Shown here in pieces: positions 43,791 through 52,605 of a DNA stretch of 64,000 bases. Origin of the DNA: Savagea serpentis (GTDB lineage: Bacteria > Bacillota > Bacilli > Bacillales_A > Planococcaceae); assembly GCF_015351395.1 (NCBI RefSeq), contig NZ_JADKPV010000001.1, positions 496,001 through 560,000 on the forward strand, given 5' to 3'. A program made the position numbers and the translations under genes. Under the pieces are notes generated by a model. That model saw only the letters and a program-made list of their open reading frames with translations. It was not told where the DNA came from and did no database searches. Each line of letters begins with the position of its first letter. Within the stretch, counting starts at the first letter, position 1.

Positions 43791-44588
43791 TTATGCTTTT
43801 CCGAGTTCGATGGAGCGCTGTTTCGCTGCACGAACGCAAGCGTGAATCGTCTGTTCGAATTGATGTTCGCGCAATGCCTCGAGACCTGCAGCTGTCGTAC
43901 CGTTCGGACTCGTGACACGTTCGCGTAATGTAGCAGGTTCTTCTCGCGTTTCATCGAGCATTAAAGCGGCACCTTTGATTGTTTGAACCGCGAGTTTACG
44001 TGCCGTCGTTTGATCCAAGCCTTCGCGAATTGCTGCAGCTTCTAATGCTTCGACGAAGAAATAGACGTAAGCGGGTCCGCTTCCTGAAAGCCCAGTCACG
44101 GTATGTAACTGTTCTTCCTCCACTTCTTGGACGATGCCAATTGCTTCGACGAGCGACGTTACCCAGCGCTTCGCTTCATCCGTCACTTTCGTATTCCAAG
44201 CGATACCACTTGCTGATTCGCCAATCGTAGCAGACGTATTCGGCATGACGCGGGCCACTGCTTGATTTGGGAATATTGTTTCGAAAGTGGAGATTGGTGT
44301 TCCAGCAAGGACAGAAACGATGACCGCATTCGGTAGGGCGGCATATTGCGGTAAGACGTCAGTAATTTGATTTGGCTTCGTCGCAAAAATAATTACATCA
44401 ACATCTTGAATATCTGTCATCTCGCGAAAAGGCGTGACGCCATACTGCTTATGAAGACGTGTGAGACGTTCTTCATTGGAATGATTCGTTACATAAATCG
44501 CGTCCGCAGGGACGACTTCGTTTTTGACAACACCTGCAATGATCGCTTCTGCCATTGAACCGGCACCGATAAAAGCAATTTTTTTCAT
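43791..44588 (-). CDS. proI: Pyrroline-5-carboxylate reductase
   Basis: The 265-residue enzyme makes proline from pyrroline-5-carboxylate. It has the NADPH loop IGAGSMAEAIIAG, FATKPNQITDVL, RVMPNT and the family signature VTGLSGSGPAYVYFFVEA. The start at ATG 44588 (minus strand) has an aaagga site; an ATG nine bases upstream overlaps that site. The Bacillus homologue in this position is proI (yqjO). Confidence 0.92.
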   Translation of the reverse strand: MKKIAFIGAGSMAEAIIAGVVKNEVVPADAIYVTNHSNEERLTRLHKQYGVTPFREMTDIQDVDVIIFATKPNQITDVLPQYAALPNAVIVSVLAGTPISTFETIFPNQAVARVMPNTSATIGESASGIAWNTKVTDEAKRWVTSLVEAIGIVQEVEEEQLHTVTGLSGSGPAYVYFFVEALEAAAIREGLDQTTARKLAVQTIKGAALMLDETREEPATLRERVTSPNGTTAAGLEALREHQFEQTIHACVRAAKQRSIELGKA

Positions 44589-44649
44589 TTCAAACATCCT
44601 TTCATAAAAACAAACTTTCTTTTCAGTTTACCATAGGAAAGACCGACAG

Positions 44650-44678
44650 TTGAAATTGTGAGGAAAATCATGTGTAAT
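44650..44678 (+). promoter_or_regulatory. Sigma-A-like promoter of yqjP-yqjQ
   Basis: TTGAAA (44650-44655), a 17-base spacer and TGTAAT (44673-44678) lie 33 bases before the MBL-fold gene. Confidence 0.5.
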
Positions 44679-44710
44679 AGAACAATATGAAAAATAAAGG
44701 AGGGATGCCG

Positions 44711-45667
44711 ATGCGTGAAACGATTACATCGATTTCGATTGATACCCCGTTCCAAGTCGGTCCGATTCATAGTTTTTTACTTCATGGCGAAGTGCTCTCG
44801 TTAATCGATGCAGCGCCTAGAACAGAAGTCGCACGCACGCAAATTATCGAACAACTCGCTGCTCAACAAATTAAACTCGAACAAATCGAACAACTTATTT
44901 TAACGCATCATCACCCCGACCATGCGGGATGGACTGATTTATTCCCGAACGCTGTCGTGATTGGACATCGTTATACCGGAGAATGGATGGCGCGAAGTGA
45001 ATCTTTTTTTAACTGGCACTATTCTTTCTTTATGCAAACCTTATTATCTTTCGGGGTACCTGAACACTTTTTATATTGGAAAAAAGCTATAGAAGGTAAT
45101 TTTCAATATATGGCGCATCGTTCAATGGATCAATTTTTACAAGAAGGGGACCATTTACCTCATCATCCGGATTGGCTCGTCTATGAAACACTCGGACATG
45201 CGCAAAGTCATTTTATTTTCGTTCATGAAGAGACAAGAGAATGTTTCGGTGGAGATATGTTATTGTCGGGAACTTTGCCGAATCCGCTACTTGAAGCGCC
45301 TTTGGAAATTGGAGCGGCACGTCCGAAGTCACTCGTACAATACCGAGATTCTTTATTGAAAATGCGAAACTTGGAATTAAGTCGTGTTTATGCGGCGCAT
45401 GACGAGATCATCATCGATCGTCCGAATGAACTGATTGACATGCGTCTTGCACAAATTGAACGTCGTTTGGAACGCTTATGGAAGCATGTAACGGAGCAAC
45501 CGAAAACTGTGTTTCAATTGACTAAAGAAATGTACCCGACGAAATATGATAAAATATTAGGTCTTACGTTATCTCAAGTGATCGGGCAACTGGATCTTCT
45601 CGTATTGCGAGGCGATGTTGTGGAGCATTTGAATTTGTGTGGAGTGTATGAATATGTTCGAGCATAA
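44711..45667 (+). CDS. MBL-fold metallohydrolase (YqjP-like)
   Basis: The 318-residue protein has the zinc motif ILTHHHPDHAGW, then ETLGHAQSHFIF and the AAHDEII motif, with a C-terminal helical region resembling a winged helix after about 250. B. subtilis YqjP is the positional match; substrates are unknown. Start choice: ATG 44711 is 7 bases after ggagg, whereas ATG 44705 is too close. Its end overlaps the SDR gene. Confidence 0.87.
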   Translation: MRETITSISIDTPFQVGPIHSFLLHGEVLSLIDAAPRTEVARTQIIEQLAAQQIKLEQIEQLILTHHHPDHAGWTDLFPNAVVIGHRYTGEWMARSESFFNWHYSFFMQTLLSFGVPEHFLYWKKAIEGNFQYMAHRSMDQFLQEGDHLPHHPDWLVYETLGHAQSHFIFVHEETRECFGGDMLLSGTLPNPLLEAPLEIGAARPKSLVQYRDSLLKMRNLELSRVYAAHDEIIIDRPNELIDMRLAQIERRLERLWKHVTEQPKTVFQLTKEMYPTKYDKILGLTLSQVIGQLDLLVLRGDVVEHLNLCGVYEYVRA

Positions 45668-46388
45668 GCGTGTGATCATTATCGGTGGGACGAGTGGGGT
45701 CGGTTACGCTGTGGCAGAACGCTTGCGTGACCAGTGTCAATTGCTCGTACTCGGTCGCAATGAAGTGCGCCTTTCAGAAATGAGGGCATGTGGCTATCAT
45801 GTTGCTGCTTTTGACGGCTTAAAGGATGCTTGGCGTGATGAATGGCAAGCGGATATTGTCATTTTCAGCGCAGGGTGTGGATTTTTTGAAGCGGCTGTCG
45901 ATGTGACGGATGCACAAATTGAACAAATGTGTCGCACAAATATTGAAATGCCGATGAAATTAACATCGCGAATTGCACGTCATATGATCGCACAAGGCGG
46001 AGGACAACTTCTTTATATCGGCAGTCAAGCAGGGAAGGTCGCGACGCCGAAAGCGAGCGTATATGCTGCGACGAAACATGCACTCATCGGCTATACGAAC
46101 GCGCTCCGTATGGAACTTGCTCCGCACAATGTGAAAGTGAGCGTCGTGCACCCGGGGCCGATTGACACACCGTTCATCGATTTAGCTGATGAATCAGGGA
46201 GTTATAAACAGTCGCTCGGACGATGGCTTCTATCTCCTGAACAAGTTGCTGATGCGGTCATTCAGATTATGCGTACGAGAAAAAGAGAAACGAATGTACC
46301 GAAAGCAATGTTTTGGTCGAGTAAATTGTACAATTTAATGCCGAGTCTCGTCGAAACACTCGGTCGTTCATTTTTTAATAAAAAATAA
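45654..46388 (+). CDS. Short-chain dehydrogenase (YqjQ-like)
   Basis: The 244-residue protein has the Rossmann loop IIGGTSGVGYAVAE, catalytic Ser in YIGSQAGKVA and Tyr-Lys in YAATKHA, and HPGPIDTPF. It fits the classical SDR family, substrate unknown. It overlaps the MBL gene by 14 bases, and the YqjP-YqjQ pairing is conserved in Bacillus, so the two likely act on a common metabolite. Start ATG 45654 or 45648. Confidence 0.88.
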   Translation: MFEHKRVIIIGGTSGVGYAVAERLRDQCQLLVLGRNEVRLSEMRACGYHVAAFDGLKDAWRDEWQADIVIFSAGCGFFEAAVDVTDAQIEQMCRTNIEMPMKLTSRIARHMIAQGGGQLLYIGSQAGKVATPKASVYAATKHALIGYTNALRMELAPHNVKVSVVHPGPIDTPFIDLADESGSYKQSLGRWLLSPEQVADAVIQIMRTRKRETNVPKAMFWSSKLYNLMPSLVETLGRSFFNKK

Positions 46389-46400
46389 AAGGAGTCCTTT

Positions 46401-46946
46401 ATGTCTAATTACTACACGAAACCGTATAAAAAAAGAAATTACAAACCATTTATTTGGATCGTCTCCATCATTTTAATTGGAGCAATCGCCATCTTATCAC
46501 GCTTGCCAGGGGTAGAAAATTTTGATGCATTTGATATTACCATTCTTCCGCTCATGAATGCCATTTTCAATAGCTTTACGTTTATTTTTTTAGTACTTGC
46601 GCTCATCATGATTAAAAAAGGGAATGTCGATGCGCATATGAAAATGATTTATGCGGCGCTGACGACGACGACACTTTTCTTAGTAACATACGTCACATTT
46701 CACTTTTTAGCACCGTCAACACCGTACGGAGGAGAAGGGATTTTACGTCCGATTTATTTCTTCGTTCTCATTACCCATATCGTGCTCGCAGCAGGTATCG
46801 TACCACTGGTGCTTATCTCTGTCACGCGCGCATGGAATCGCAATGTCGAACTGCACCGTAAAATTGCTCGCATTACGATGCCGTTATGGCTATATGTTGC
46901 CTTTACAGGTGTGCTCGTCTACATTTTAATTCGTCCTTATTACTAA
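46401..46946 (+). CDS. DUF420 protein, CtaM-like cytochrome oxidase assembly factor
   Basis: The 181-residue membrane protein has five hydrophobic segments and the DUF420 pattern of conserved His residues (ALIMIKKGNVDAHMKMI, YVTFHFL, ITHIVLA, ELHRKIAR). CtaM in Staphylococcus and YozB in Bacillus are needed for haem A-containing oxidase assembly. It follows the SDR by 12 bases with aaaggagt, possibly co-transcribed. Molecular role unproven here. Confidence 0.85.
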   Translation: MSNYYTKPYKKRNYKPFIWIVSIILIGAIAILSRLPGVENFDAFDITILPLMNAIFNSFTFIFLVLALIMIKKGNVDAHMKMIYAALTTTTLFLVTYVTFHFLAPSTPYGGEGILRPIYFFVLITHIVLAAGIVPLVLISVTRAWNRNVELHRKIARITMPLWLYVAFTGVLVYILIRPYY

Positions 46947-46958
46947 TAAGCAAATACA

Positions 46959-46987
46959 TTGTTCTTCTGAAATTCACATGTTAATAT
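46959..46987 (+). promoter_or_regulatory. Promoter of the DsrE-like gene
   Basis: TTGTTC (46959-46964), a 17-base spacer and TAATAT (46982-46987) precede the gene. The 18-base palindrome below begins inside the -10. Confidence 0.45.
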
Positions 46988-47002
46988 ACCTATAAGGGTA
47001 TA
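46985..47002 (+). promoter_or_regulatory. Palindromic operator candidate before the DsrE-like gene
   Basis: TATACC (46985-46990) and GGTATA (46997-47002) form an inverted repeat with a 6-base centre, overlapping the -10 element. The ATACC...GGTAT form recalls operators of the CsoR/CstR family. CstR controls persulfide detoxification, a plausible match for a sulfur-relay protein. No regulator gene is adjacent. Confidence 0.4.
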
Positions 47003-47020
47003 GAAAGAGGAGGAACAATA

Positions 47021-47392
47021 ATGGATAAAATTGATTTACTCGTCACATTAACAGCGCATGAGCGCGACAGCAACAACGTCACAATCGCATTTACAATGGG
47101 TTGGAAAGCTGCACAAAAAGGCTTGAAAACAGAATTACTTTTATTATCAGATGCGGTTCATTTAGCTTCAAAAGGCTATGCAGAAACGATCGATATCGGT
47201 TCACCATTTAAGGCGGTAGGTGAATTGCTTCCACTCTTTTTAGAAGCAGGAGCAAAAATTAAAGTATGTTCCAACTGCATGGAGCACAACGGTGTGAAAG
47301 CAGAAGATTTAATTCCAGAAGCGGAAATCGTTACAGCAGACTACGTAGTTGATGCGATTATGGCAGCGGAAAAATCATTGCAATTGAATTAA
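47021..47392 (+). CDS. DsrE/DsrF-like family protein
   Basis: The 123-residue protein has the DsrE-like fold, starting MDKIDLLVTLTAHERDSNNV, then LKTELLLLSDAVHLA and a Cys pair in KVCSNCMEHNG that could carry sulfane sulfur. Family members act in sulfur relay, but this subgroup is uncharacterised. A strong gaggagg ribosome site and its own promoter make it a single-gene unit, closed by a terminator. Confidence 0.82.
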   Translation: MDKIDLLVTLTAHERDSNNVTIAFTMGWKAAQKGLKTELLLLSDAVHLASKGYAETIDIGSPFKAVGELLPLFLEAGAKIKVCSNCMEHNGVKAEDLIPEAEIVTADYVVDAIMAAEKSLQLN

Positions 47393-47395
47393 TGG

Positions 47396-47436
47396 ATAAT
47401 AGCTCATTCCGTAAGTGGAGTGAGCTATTATTTTTT
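47396..47436 (+). terminator. Intrinsic terminator after the DsrE-like gene
   Basis: ATAATAGCTCA (47396-47406) pairs with TGAGCTATTAT (47421-47431), followed by T to 47436. Confidence 0.88.
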
Positions 47437-47497
47437 ATGGAAGAAAAGTCGTTGTGTACATCCAAAGTATGGAGGATACTTGCCTTCTCACTTGAAA

Positions 47498-47526
47498 TTG
47501 ACAAATGAAAAAATACATATTATATT
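47498..47526 (+). promoter_or_regulatory. Strong sigma-A-like promoter of rtcB
   Basis: Consensus TTGACA (47498-47503), exactly 17 bases, then TATATT (47521-47526), 45 bases upstream of the rtcB start. Confidence 0.72.
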
Positions 47527-47571
47527 GCATGTAGAGTGAACCGGCAAATTCACATTTAGAGGAGAATGAAC

Positions 47572-48780
47572 ATGAAGACGAAAGTATTCGGTCAACATGA
47601 AGAAGGCACATTGCGCCAATTTCAAAACTGTTTACAAACAGGACGAGTTGGAGGCGGTGTACTTTGTGCAGACGGGCATTACGGTTATAGCCAACCAGTC
47701 GGCGGCGTCATTGCCTATGAAGAGCAAGTCGCACCGTCTGGCGTAGGGTATGACATCGCTTGCGGAAATAAAGCGGTCCGTACGAATTTGAAGTATGAAG
47801 ACATTCGAGAAGATTTACCGAACATTATGGATGCGGTCGCATCGCGTATTTCATTCGGAATCGGTCGGAAAAATAAAGAGCGTGTCGATCATGCTTTGTT
47901 TGAAGATGACGGCTGGTACGTGTATCGCCAATTCGGTCAACAAGAACATGATATTTTAAAGAAACTCGCCTATGAACAACTCGGAACGGTAGGAGCGGGT
48001 AATCATTTCGTCGATATTTTCGTAGAAGAAGCAACAGGTGATGTTTGGGTTGCGAATCACTTCGGTAGCCGTGGATTCGGGCATAAGACAGCGAGTGGCT
48101 TTTTGAATGTCGCAACAGGACGCCAATTTTTAGACCGTGCGCCAGGAGAGTCGATGGAGCAATTGCCAACGCTTTTAAGTTTAGAGGAAGAGCTCGGTCA
48201 ATTGTATATGGAAGCGATGCGTCTAGCGGGAATTTACGCGTATGCAGGACGCGACGTCGTTATGAACGAAGTGCTCGATATTTTAGGGGCAGAAACAACA
48301 TTTGAAGTGCACAACCATCATAATTATGCTTGGAAAGAGCAACATGATGGACGTGAATACATCGTCGTGCGTAAAGGGGCAACACCTTCAGCACCAGGGC
48401 AGCTCGGTTTTATCGGAGGAAGTATGGGCGATCAATCGGTCATTGTGCGAGGTAAAGATAATGAAGCGAATCGTGAAGCTTGGTATAGCACGGTGCACGG
48501 AGCAGGTCGCATTATGAGCCGAACGGAAGCGGCAGGCAAAATGAACTGGAAGACGAAAAAACGCCGTGGTGGGAAGGTGACAGAGCGTATGATGCAAGAT
48601 GCGATTCGAGAAGCAGGCGTTGAATTGCGCGGGGGAGGAACAGATGAAAGTCCGTTCGTTTACCGGAAGTTAGCTTCTGTTTTAGCAGAGCATGATGAAA
48701 CGCTCGATATTTTACACACATTGCGTCCAATCGGTGTCGCAATGGCAGGAGCGAATGAATTCGATCCGTATAAAGATTAA
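47572..48780 (+). CDS. rtcB: RtcB-family RNA ligase
   Basis: The 402-residue protein matches RtcB: ADGHYGYSQPVGGV, SGVGYDIACGNKAV with the metal-binding Cys/Asp, TVGAGNHFVDIF, EVHNHHNYAW, and HGAGR with the guanylated His (His309). It joins RNA 3'-phosphates to 5'-OH ends, for RNA repair. No rtcA or sigma-54 rtcR is nearby, and a simple promoter suggests constitutive expression. Start ATG 47572 is 8 bases after gagga. Confidence 0.9.
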   Translation: MKTKVFGQHEEGTLRQFQNCLQTGRVGGGVLCADGHYGYSQPVGGVIAYEEQVAPSGVGYDIACGNKAVRTNLKYEDIREDLPNIMDAVASRISFGIGRKNKERVDHALFEDDGWYVYRQFGQQEHDILKKLAYEQLGTVGAGNHFVDIFVEEATGDVWVANHFGSRGFGHKTASGFLNVATGRQFLDRAPGESMEQLPTLLSLEEELGQLYMEAMRLAGIYAYAGRDVVMNEVLDILGAETTFEVHNHHNYAWKEQHDGREYIVVRKGATPSAPGQLGFIGGSMGDQSVIVRGKDNEANREAWYSTVHGAGRIMSRTEAAGKMNWKTKKRRGGKVTERMMQDAIREAGVELRGGGTDESPFVYRKLASVLAEHDETLDILHTLRPIGVAMAGANEFDPYKD

Positions 48781-48784
48781 ATGG

Positions 48785-48824
48785 ACTACCACTTACTGAA
48801 TGAGTCAGTAAGTGGTAGTTTTTT
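48785..48824 (+). terminator. Intrinsic terminator after rtcB
   Basis: A 15-bp stem (48785-48799 with 48805-48819) with a 5-nt loop, followed by T to 48824. Confidence 0.9.
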
Positions 48825-48929
48825 AAATAAGCAGAAAGATGCATGATTCAATAGTAAATGTTAAAATGAAAAACTATAAGAATGATTATAGTATAAATGA
48901 ATCGAAAGATGAGAAAAGAGGAGAATCCG

Positions 48930-50414
48930 TTGAAAGCCATTAATTTGCAATCGATTATTGCGGCGAAACAAAGTTTACCGACGCCGATGCTTGAACGTTT
49001 TCTAGATTCTTTCGGAATTGAAATAAAAGCGCACGAACTGGAAGATTTGGAGTTACTCGTCGAAGCGATTTATGAACATGGGACAATTTTCCCGCTTCAT
49101 AATTTTTTTGTCGGCTATCGCATTGAACAAATTAGTAAAGAGTTTGATTTATTGCGTGTTTGTGATCGGCTCGTCGTTGATATTGAATTGAAGCGTCAAC
49201 AGACAGGAGAGCGGATGGAGAAACAATTGCGTCAAAACCGATACTATTTAAACAGTTTAAATCGAGAAGTTCACCTCTTTACATTCGTCAGTTCAGAACG
49301 AAAATTGTATACATTAAAAGATGACCGATTTGAAGAAACTTCATTAAAGACATTACTGGACGTCTTAGCGAGACAGGAAAATTTGTTGGAAGCGGATGTT
49401 GGGCAATTATTTACGCCGACACAATATTTAGTATCCCCATTTAATCAAATCGGTCCTTTTTTAAATTCACAATATTTTTTAACGTCTCAACAACAAGAAT
49501 TTAAAAATACGATTTTGCATTTATTGCATACGAAGCTAGGCAATCAAATTTTGGCAGTAGAAGGAGAAGCAGGAACAGGGAAAACTTTACTCACTTACGA
49601 TATTGCGAAGCATTTCCATGATCAGCAACAAGCTGTGACAATCATCCATTGTGGTTTATTAAATGAAGGACATCTCAGGTTAAAACAAGAAGGCTTTGAT
49701 ATTCGAGCCGCTCACGTTTTAGATCATCATTTGCCAAAGTCATCGTTAATCGTCGTGGATGAAGCGCAACGCATGCATCCGAGTCATATTGAAAAATTGC
49801 TTACCTATAGTTATCAAAACGATGTCCATTTATTATTTTCTTACGATCCGCGTCAATATATCGGTCGAGAAGAAGCGAAATACCGCAATGAAGAAACATT
49901 TCAACGCGTGACGACTGCGGAGCGCCCCTTCAGATTGACTGGACGCATACGTTCAAATAAAGAAATTATTTCATTTACGAAAAAGTTGTTCGACCGTCGT
50001 CGTCCGGATCAACTCCGTCCGTATGAAAATATTCATTTTCAATATTTTACGAATTTGCAGGATGCGAAACAATTCGTTCAATTAAAGGCTCGTCGTGGTT
50101 GGCAGTTCATCGATTATACTGTCCCACCGATGAACGGGGATTTGATTCGAGAAATGTCGCTCAATTATGAACGAAATTCCCTTCAAGTAATCGGGCAAGA
50201 ATTTGATAAAGTAATCATCATTATTGGAGAGGCCGTCACTTATAATGAAGAAGGACGTCTCGTCGATCGTACGCCGAATGATTATTTAGCAGCGCATATG
50301 ATTCATCAAAATATGACGCGTGCGCGCGAGCAATTATATGTCGTCATTTTAAACAACTTAGAAGTGCTCGAAACATGCTTGCACGTTCTTCCATTGAAAG
50401 AAGCCGATATGTAA
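48930..50414 (+). CDS. Nuclease-helicase fusion: DUF2075-type SF1 helicase with N-terminal PD-(D/E)XK-like domain
   Basis: The 494-residue protein has two parts. Residues about 1-150 contain Asp84-Ile-Glu86-Leu-Lys88 (VVDIELKRQQTG), the D-x-E-x-K pattern of PD-(D/E)XK nucleases. From 200 on there is a P-loop helicase with Walker A GEAGTGKT (212-219), Walker B LIVVDEAQRMH (277 on), a LLFSYDPRQYIG motif, RIRSNKEI and a final MTRAREQLYVVI motif, as in DUF2075 proteins. TTG 48930 with agaggag upstream is the preferred start over ATG 48897. It stands alone between terminators. An anti-phage or DNA-repair role is possible; no partner genes are seen. Confidence 0.8.
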   Translation: MKAINLQSIIAAKQSLPTPMLERFLDSFGIEIKAHELEDLELLVEAIYEHGTIFPLHNFFVGYRIEQISKEFDLLRVCDRLVVDIELKRQQTGERMEKQLRQNRYYLNSLNREVHLFTFVSSERKLYTLKDDRFEETSLKTLLDVLARQENLLEADVGQLFTPTQYLVSPFNQIGPFLNSQYFLTSQQQEFKNTILHLLHTKLGNQILAVEGEAGTGKTLLTYDIAKHFHDQQQAVTIIHCGLLNEGHLRLKQEGFDIRAAHVLDHHLPKSSLIVVDEAQRMHPSHIEKLLTYSYQNDVHLLFSYDPRQYIGREEAKYRNEETFQRVTTAERPFRLTGRIRSNKEIISFTKKLFDRRRPDQLRPYENIHFQYFTNLQDAKQFVQLKARRGWQFIDYTVPPMNGDLIREMSLNYERNSLQVIGQEFDKVIIIIGEAVTYNEEGRLVDRTPNDYLAAHMIHQNMTRAREQLYVVILNNLEVLETCLHVLPLKEADM

Positions 50415-50451
50415 AAGCAGAGAATCCTCGTTGAGAAGATTCTCTGCTTTT
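50413..50451. terminator. Bidirectional terminator, helicase/LysR gene
   Basis: A 14-bp stem (50413-50426 with 50438-50451) lies between the converging genes and slightly overlaps both ends. Confidence 0.85.
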
Positions 50452-51320
50452 TAAAATCGTTTCACATCGACTTTTAAGACGAAATCGATAAAGGCACGAA
50501 CGACATTTAATGTGAGGGCATCAGACCCGTAATAGAGCCATGTCGGTCGCGTTAACAACTCTCCGTCTTTCGTGATGAGTGGGTTGATGACAAGGTCGGG
50601 ATTGCGTTGGACGACGAGTTCGGTGACGATACCGTATCCGAGCTTATTGACGATCATCTCTTTACATGTTTCAACTTGGTTGACGTAAATATTTGTGAAC
50701 GGTTCTTGTTTATATTTCGTATACCACCATTGTTCAACTGTTTGTTTCATTGTCTGATCGGTATGGTAGTCGATGCGCGGAAGCTTCGGTAAGTCGACCC
50801 AGTCGAAATCCCAAGGGGAAGCGACGACGATCGACTCTTGATAAAGCAATTGCTTCCCTTCTTGCCACGGATAGTCACCTTTAATGATGACGACATGGAC
50901 GTCATGATTGAGCAGCTTGCGATACATTTCGCTACTCCACCCTGTAATGACGTGACATTCGACATTCGGATGCTCGCGTTGGAAGAGGCGGAGTAGCTTT
51001 GGCATTTTGTTTAAAGCGAAGAAGTTGGAGACGCCGACGCGCAGTGTACCAGCGACCGCTCCTTGTAAATTGTCGAGTTGTTCGCGCATTTTTTCATGTT
51101 CACGTTGCATATTTTGCGCGAATTTCGCTAACATGACGCCTTCTGGGGTGAACGTAATGCCACGTCGCTTGCGTAAAACGATCGGAATATCGTATTTTTT
51201 CTCTAAATTATGTAAACGTGACGATAATGTAGATTGTGAAACATACAGCTGATTCGCTGCATGAGTGATGTTTTTCGTGTTATATAACGTAACGAGTAGT
51301 TCGATATCTTGCCAGTTCAT
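50451..51320 (-). CDS. LysR-family regulator, probably of the prp operon
   Basis: The 289-residue protein has a LysR N-terminal helix-turn-helix (MNWQDIELLVTLYNTKNITHAANQLYVSQSTLS, residues 1-60) and a substrate-binding domain with GTLRVGVSNFFALNKMPKLLR and GYGIVTELVVQR. It is divergent from prpC across 153 bases, the standard setting for a LysR regulator of the neighbouring operon. The inducer may be methylcitrate or propionyl-CoA-derived, by inference. A possible T-N11-A-type site lies around 51355-51395. Confidence 0.88.
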   Translation of the reverse strand: MNWQDIELLVTLYNTKNITHAANQLYVSQSTLSSRLHNLEKKYDIPIVLRKRRGITFTPEGVMLAKFAQNMQREHEKMREQLDNLQGAVAGTLRVGVSNFFALNKMPKLLRLFQREHPNVECHVITGWSSEMYRKLLNHDVHVVIIKGDYPWQEGKQLLYQESIVVASPWDFDWVDLPKLPRIDYHTDQTMKQTVEQWWYTKYKQEPFTNIYVNQVETCKEMIVNKLGYGIVTELVVQRNPDLVINPLITKDGELLTRPTWLYYGSDALTLNVVRAFIDFVLKVDVKRF

Positions 51321-51429
51321 GGTGATTCCTCCTCAGCAATCGATTTTTTCGATGGCTAGTATTCAAAAATGCCTAGTTCACAAATGACTCCACATCCTTT
51401 AAAGTAAAGATAAGACGTCGGGCCAGAAA

Positions 51430-51443
51430 TGTAAAGGCTTACA
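51430..51443 (+). promoter_or_regulatory. Candidate cre (CcpA) site upstream of prpC
   Basis: TGTAAAGGCTTACA is a near-perfect palindrome matching the cre pattern at most positions; the central C of ARCG is replaced by G. It lies 31 bases before the prpC start. Catabolite repression of the methylcitrate (mmg) genes is known in Bacillus. Confidence 0.5.
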
Positions 51444-51473
51444 CGCTTAGAATTTATTGGGGAGGGAATTGTT

Positions 51474-52571
51474 ATGGAACAGTTTAAACCAGGTTTAGAA
51501 GGGGTCGTCGTTAGTGAGACGGAAATTTCAGTATTGGACACGGAGGTCGAAAAAATCGTCATCCGTGGATATGATTTAATCGAGTTAGCGAAAACAAACT
51601 CATATGTAGACATTGTACACTTGTTGTTAGAAGGGGAACTACCAACAGATGAGCAACGCCAAGAAGTGGAGAAAAAGCTACATAAGTATCAGGCACTTCC
51701 AACAACGGTGCTCGATATTTTGAAACTCCAAAACGGTCGTTTTCATCCGATGGACGCACAACGTACGGGAGTATCTGTACTCGCAGGGTATGATGATGAT
51801 TTAGAAGATCGCTCACATGCGATGAATATTAAACGTTCTTACATGTTGCTTGCACAATTACCGATCATTACAGCGAACAGCTACCGCATTTTAGTGGATG
51901 AACCAACATTGATGCCGAAAGACGATTTATCGTATAGCGCAAACTTCTTGTATATGATTACTGGGGAAGTACCGACAGAACAAGAAGTGAAAATCTTCGA
52001 TAAATCACTTTTACTTTACAGTGAGCACGAAATGCCGAACTCGACATTTACAGCGCGTGTCATCGCATCGACAAACGCAGATTTATACGGTGCATTGACA
52101 GGAGCAGTCAGCTCATTGAAAGGGAACTTACACGGTGGAGCGAACGAAGCAGTGATGCATATGTTGAATGAAGTTTCAACACCAGAAGCATTCGAAGAAC
52201 TCATCCGTGAGAAGTTGAAAAACAAAGAAAAAATTATGGGCTTCGGTCACCGCGTATACATGGACCGTATGGACCCACGTGCTTCAGTGATGAAAGAGCA
52301 CTTGCGTGAGCTTTCAGAGCGCGATGGTGACGATACATTGCTCCGTATGTGTGAAGCAGGTGAGCGCGTCATGAAAGAGGAAAAAGGATTATTCCCGAAC
52401 CTCGACTACTATGCAGCTCCTGTCTATTGGAAGCTTAATATTCCGATTATTTTGTACACGCCAATCTTCTTCGTAGCGCGTACAGCAGGACTGACAGCTC
52501 ATATTATTGAGCAACATGAGAACAACCGTATTTTCCGTCCACGTGTTAAGTATATCGGACGCGACTACTAA
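51474..52571 (+). CDS. prpC: 2-methylcitrate synthase / citrate synthase-like
   Basis: The 365-residue protein belongs to the citrate synthase family: NLHGGANEAVMHML, MGFGHRVYMDRMDPRASVM (His and Asp catalytic residues), and the NRIFRPR end. With prpD and prpB downstream it should condense propionyl-CoA with oxaloacetate. The counterpart in B. subtilis is mmgD. It starts at ATG 51474 behind ggggagg. High use of favoured codons suggests good expression. Confidence 0.92.
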   Translation: MEQFKPGLEGVVVSETEISVLDTEVEKIVIRGYDLIELAKTNSYVDIVHLLLEGELPTDEQRQEVEKKLHKYQALPTTVLDILKLQNGRFHPMDAQRTGVSVLAGYDDDLEDRSHAMNIKRSYMLLAQLPIITANSYRILVDEPTLMPKDDLSYSANFLYMITGEVPTEQEVKIFDKSLLLYSEHEMPNSTFTARVIASTNADLYGALTGAVSSLKGNLHGGANEAVMHMLNEVSTPEAFEELIREKLKNKEKIMGFGHRVYMDRMDPRASVMKEHLRELSERDGDDTLLRMCEAGERVMKEEKGLFPNLDYYAAPVYWKLNIPIILYTPIFFVARTAGLTAHIIEQHENNRIFRPRVKYIGRDY

Positions 52572-52605
52572 TAGAAAATAAATTGTATATGAGAGGAAGA
52601 GTTAG

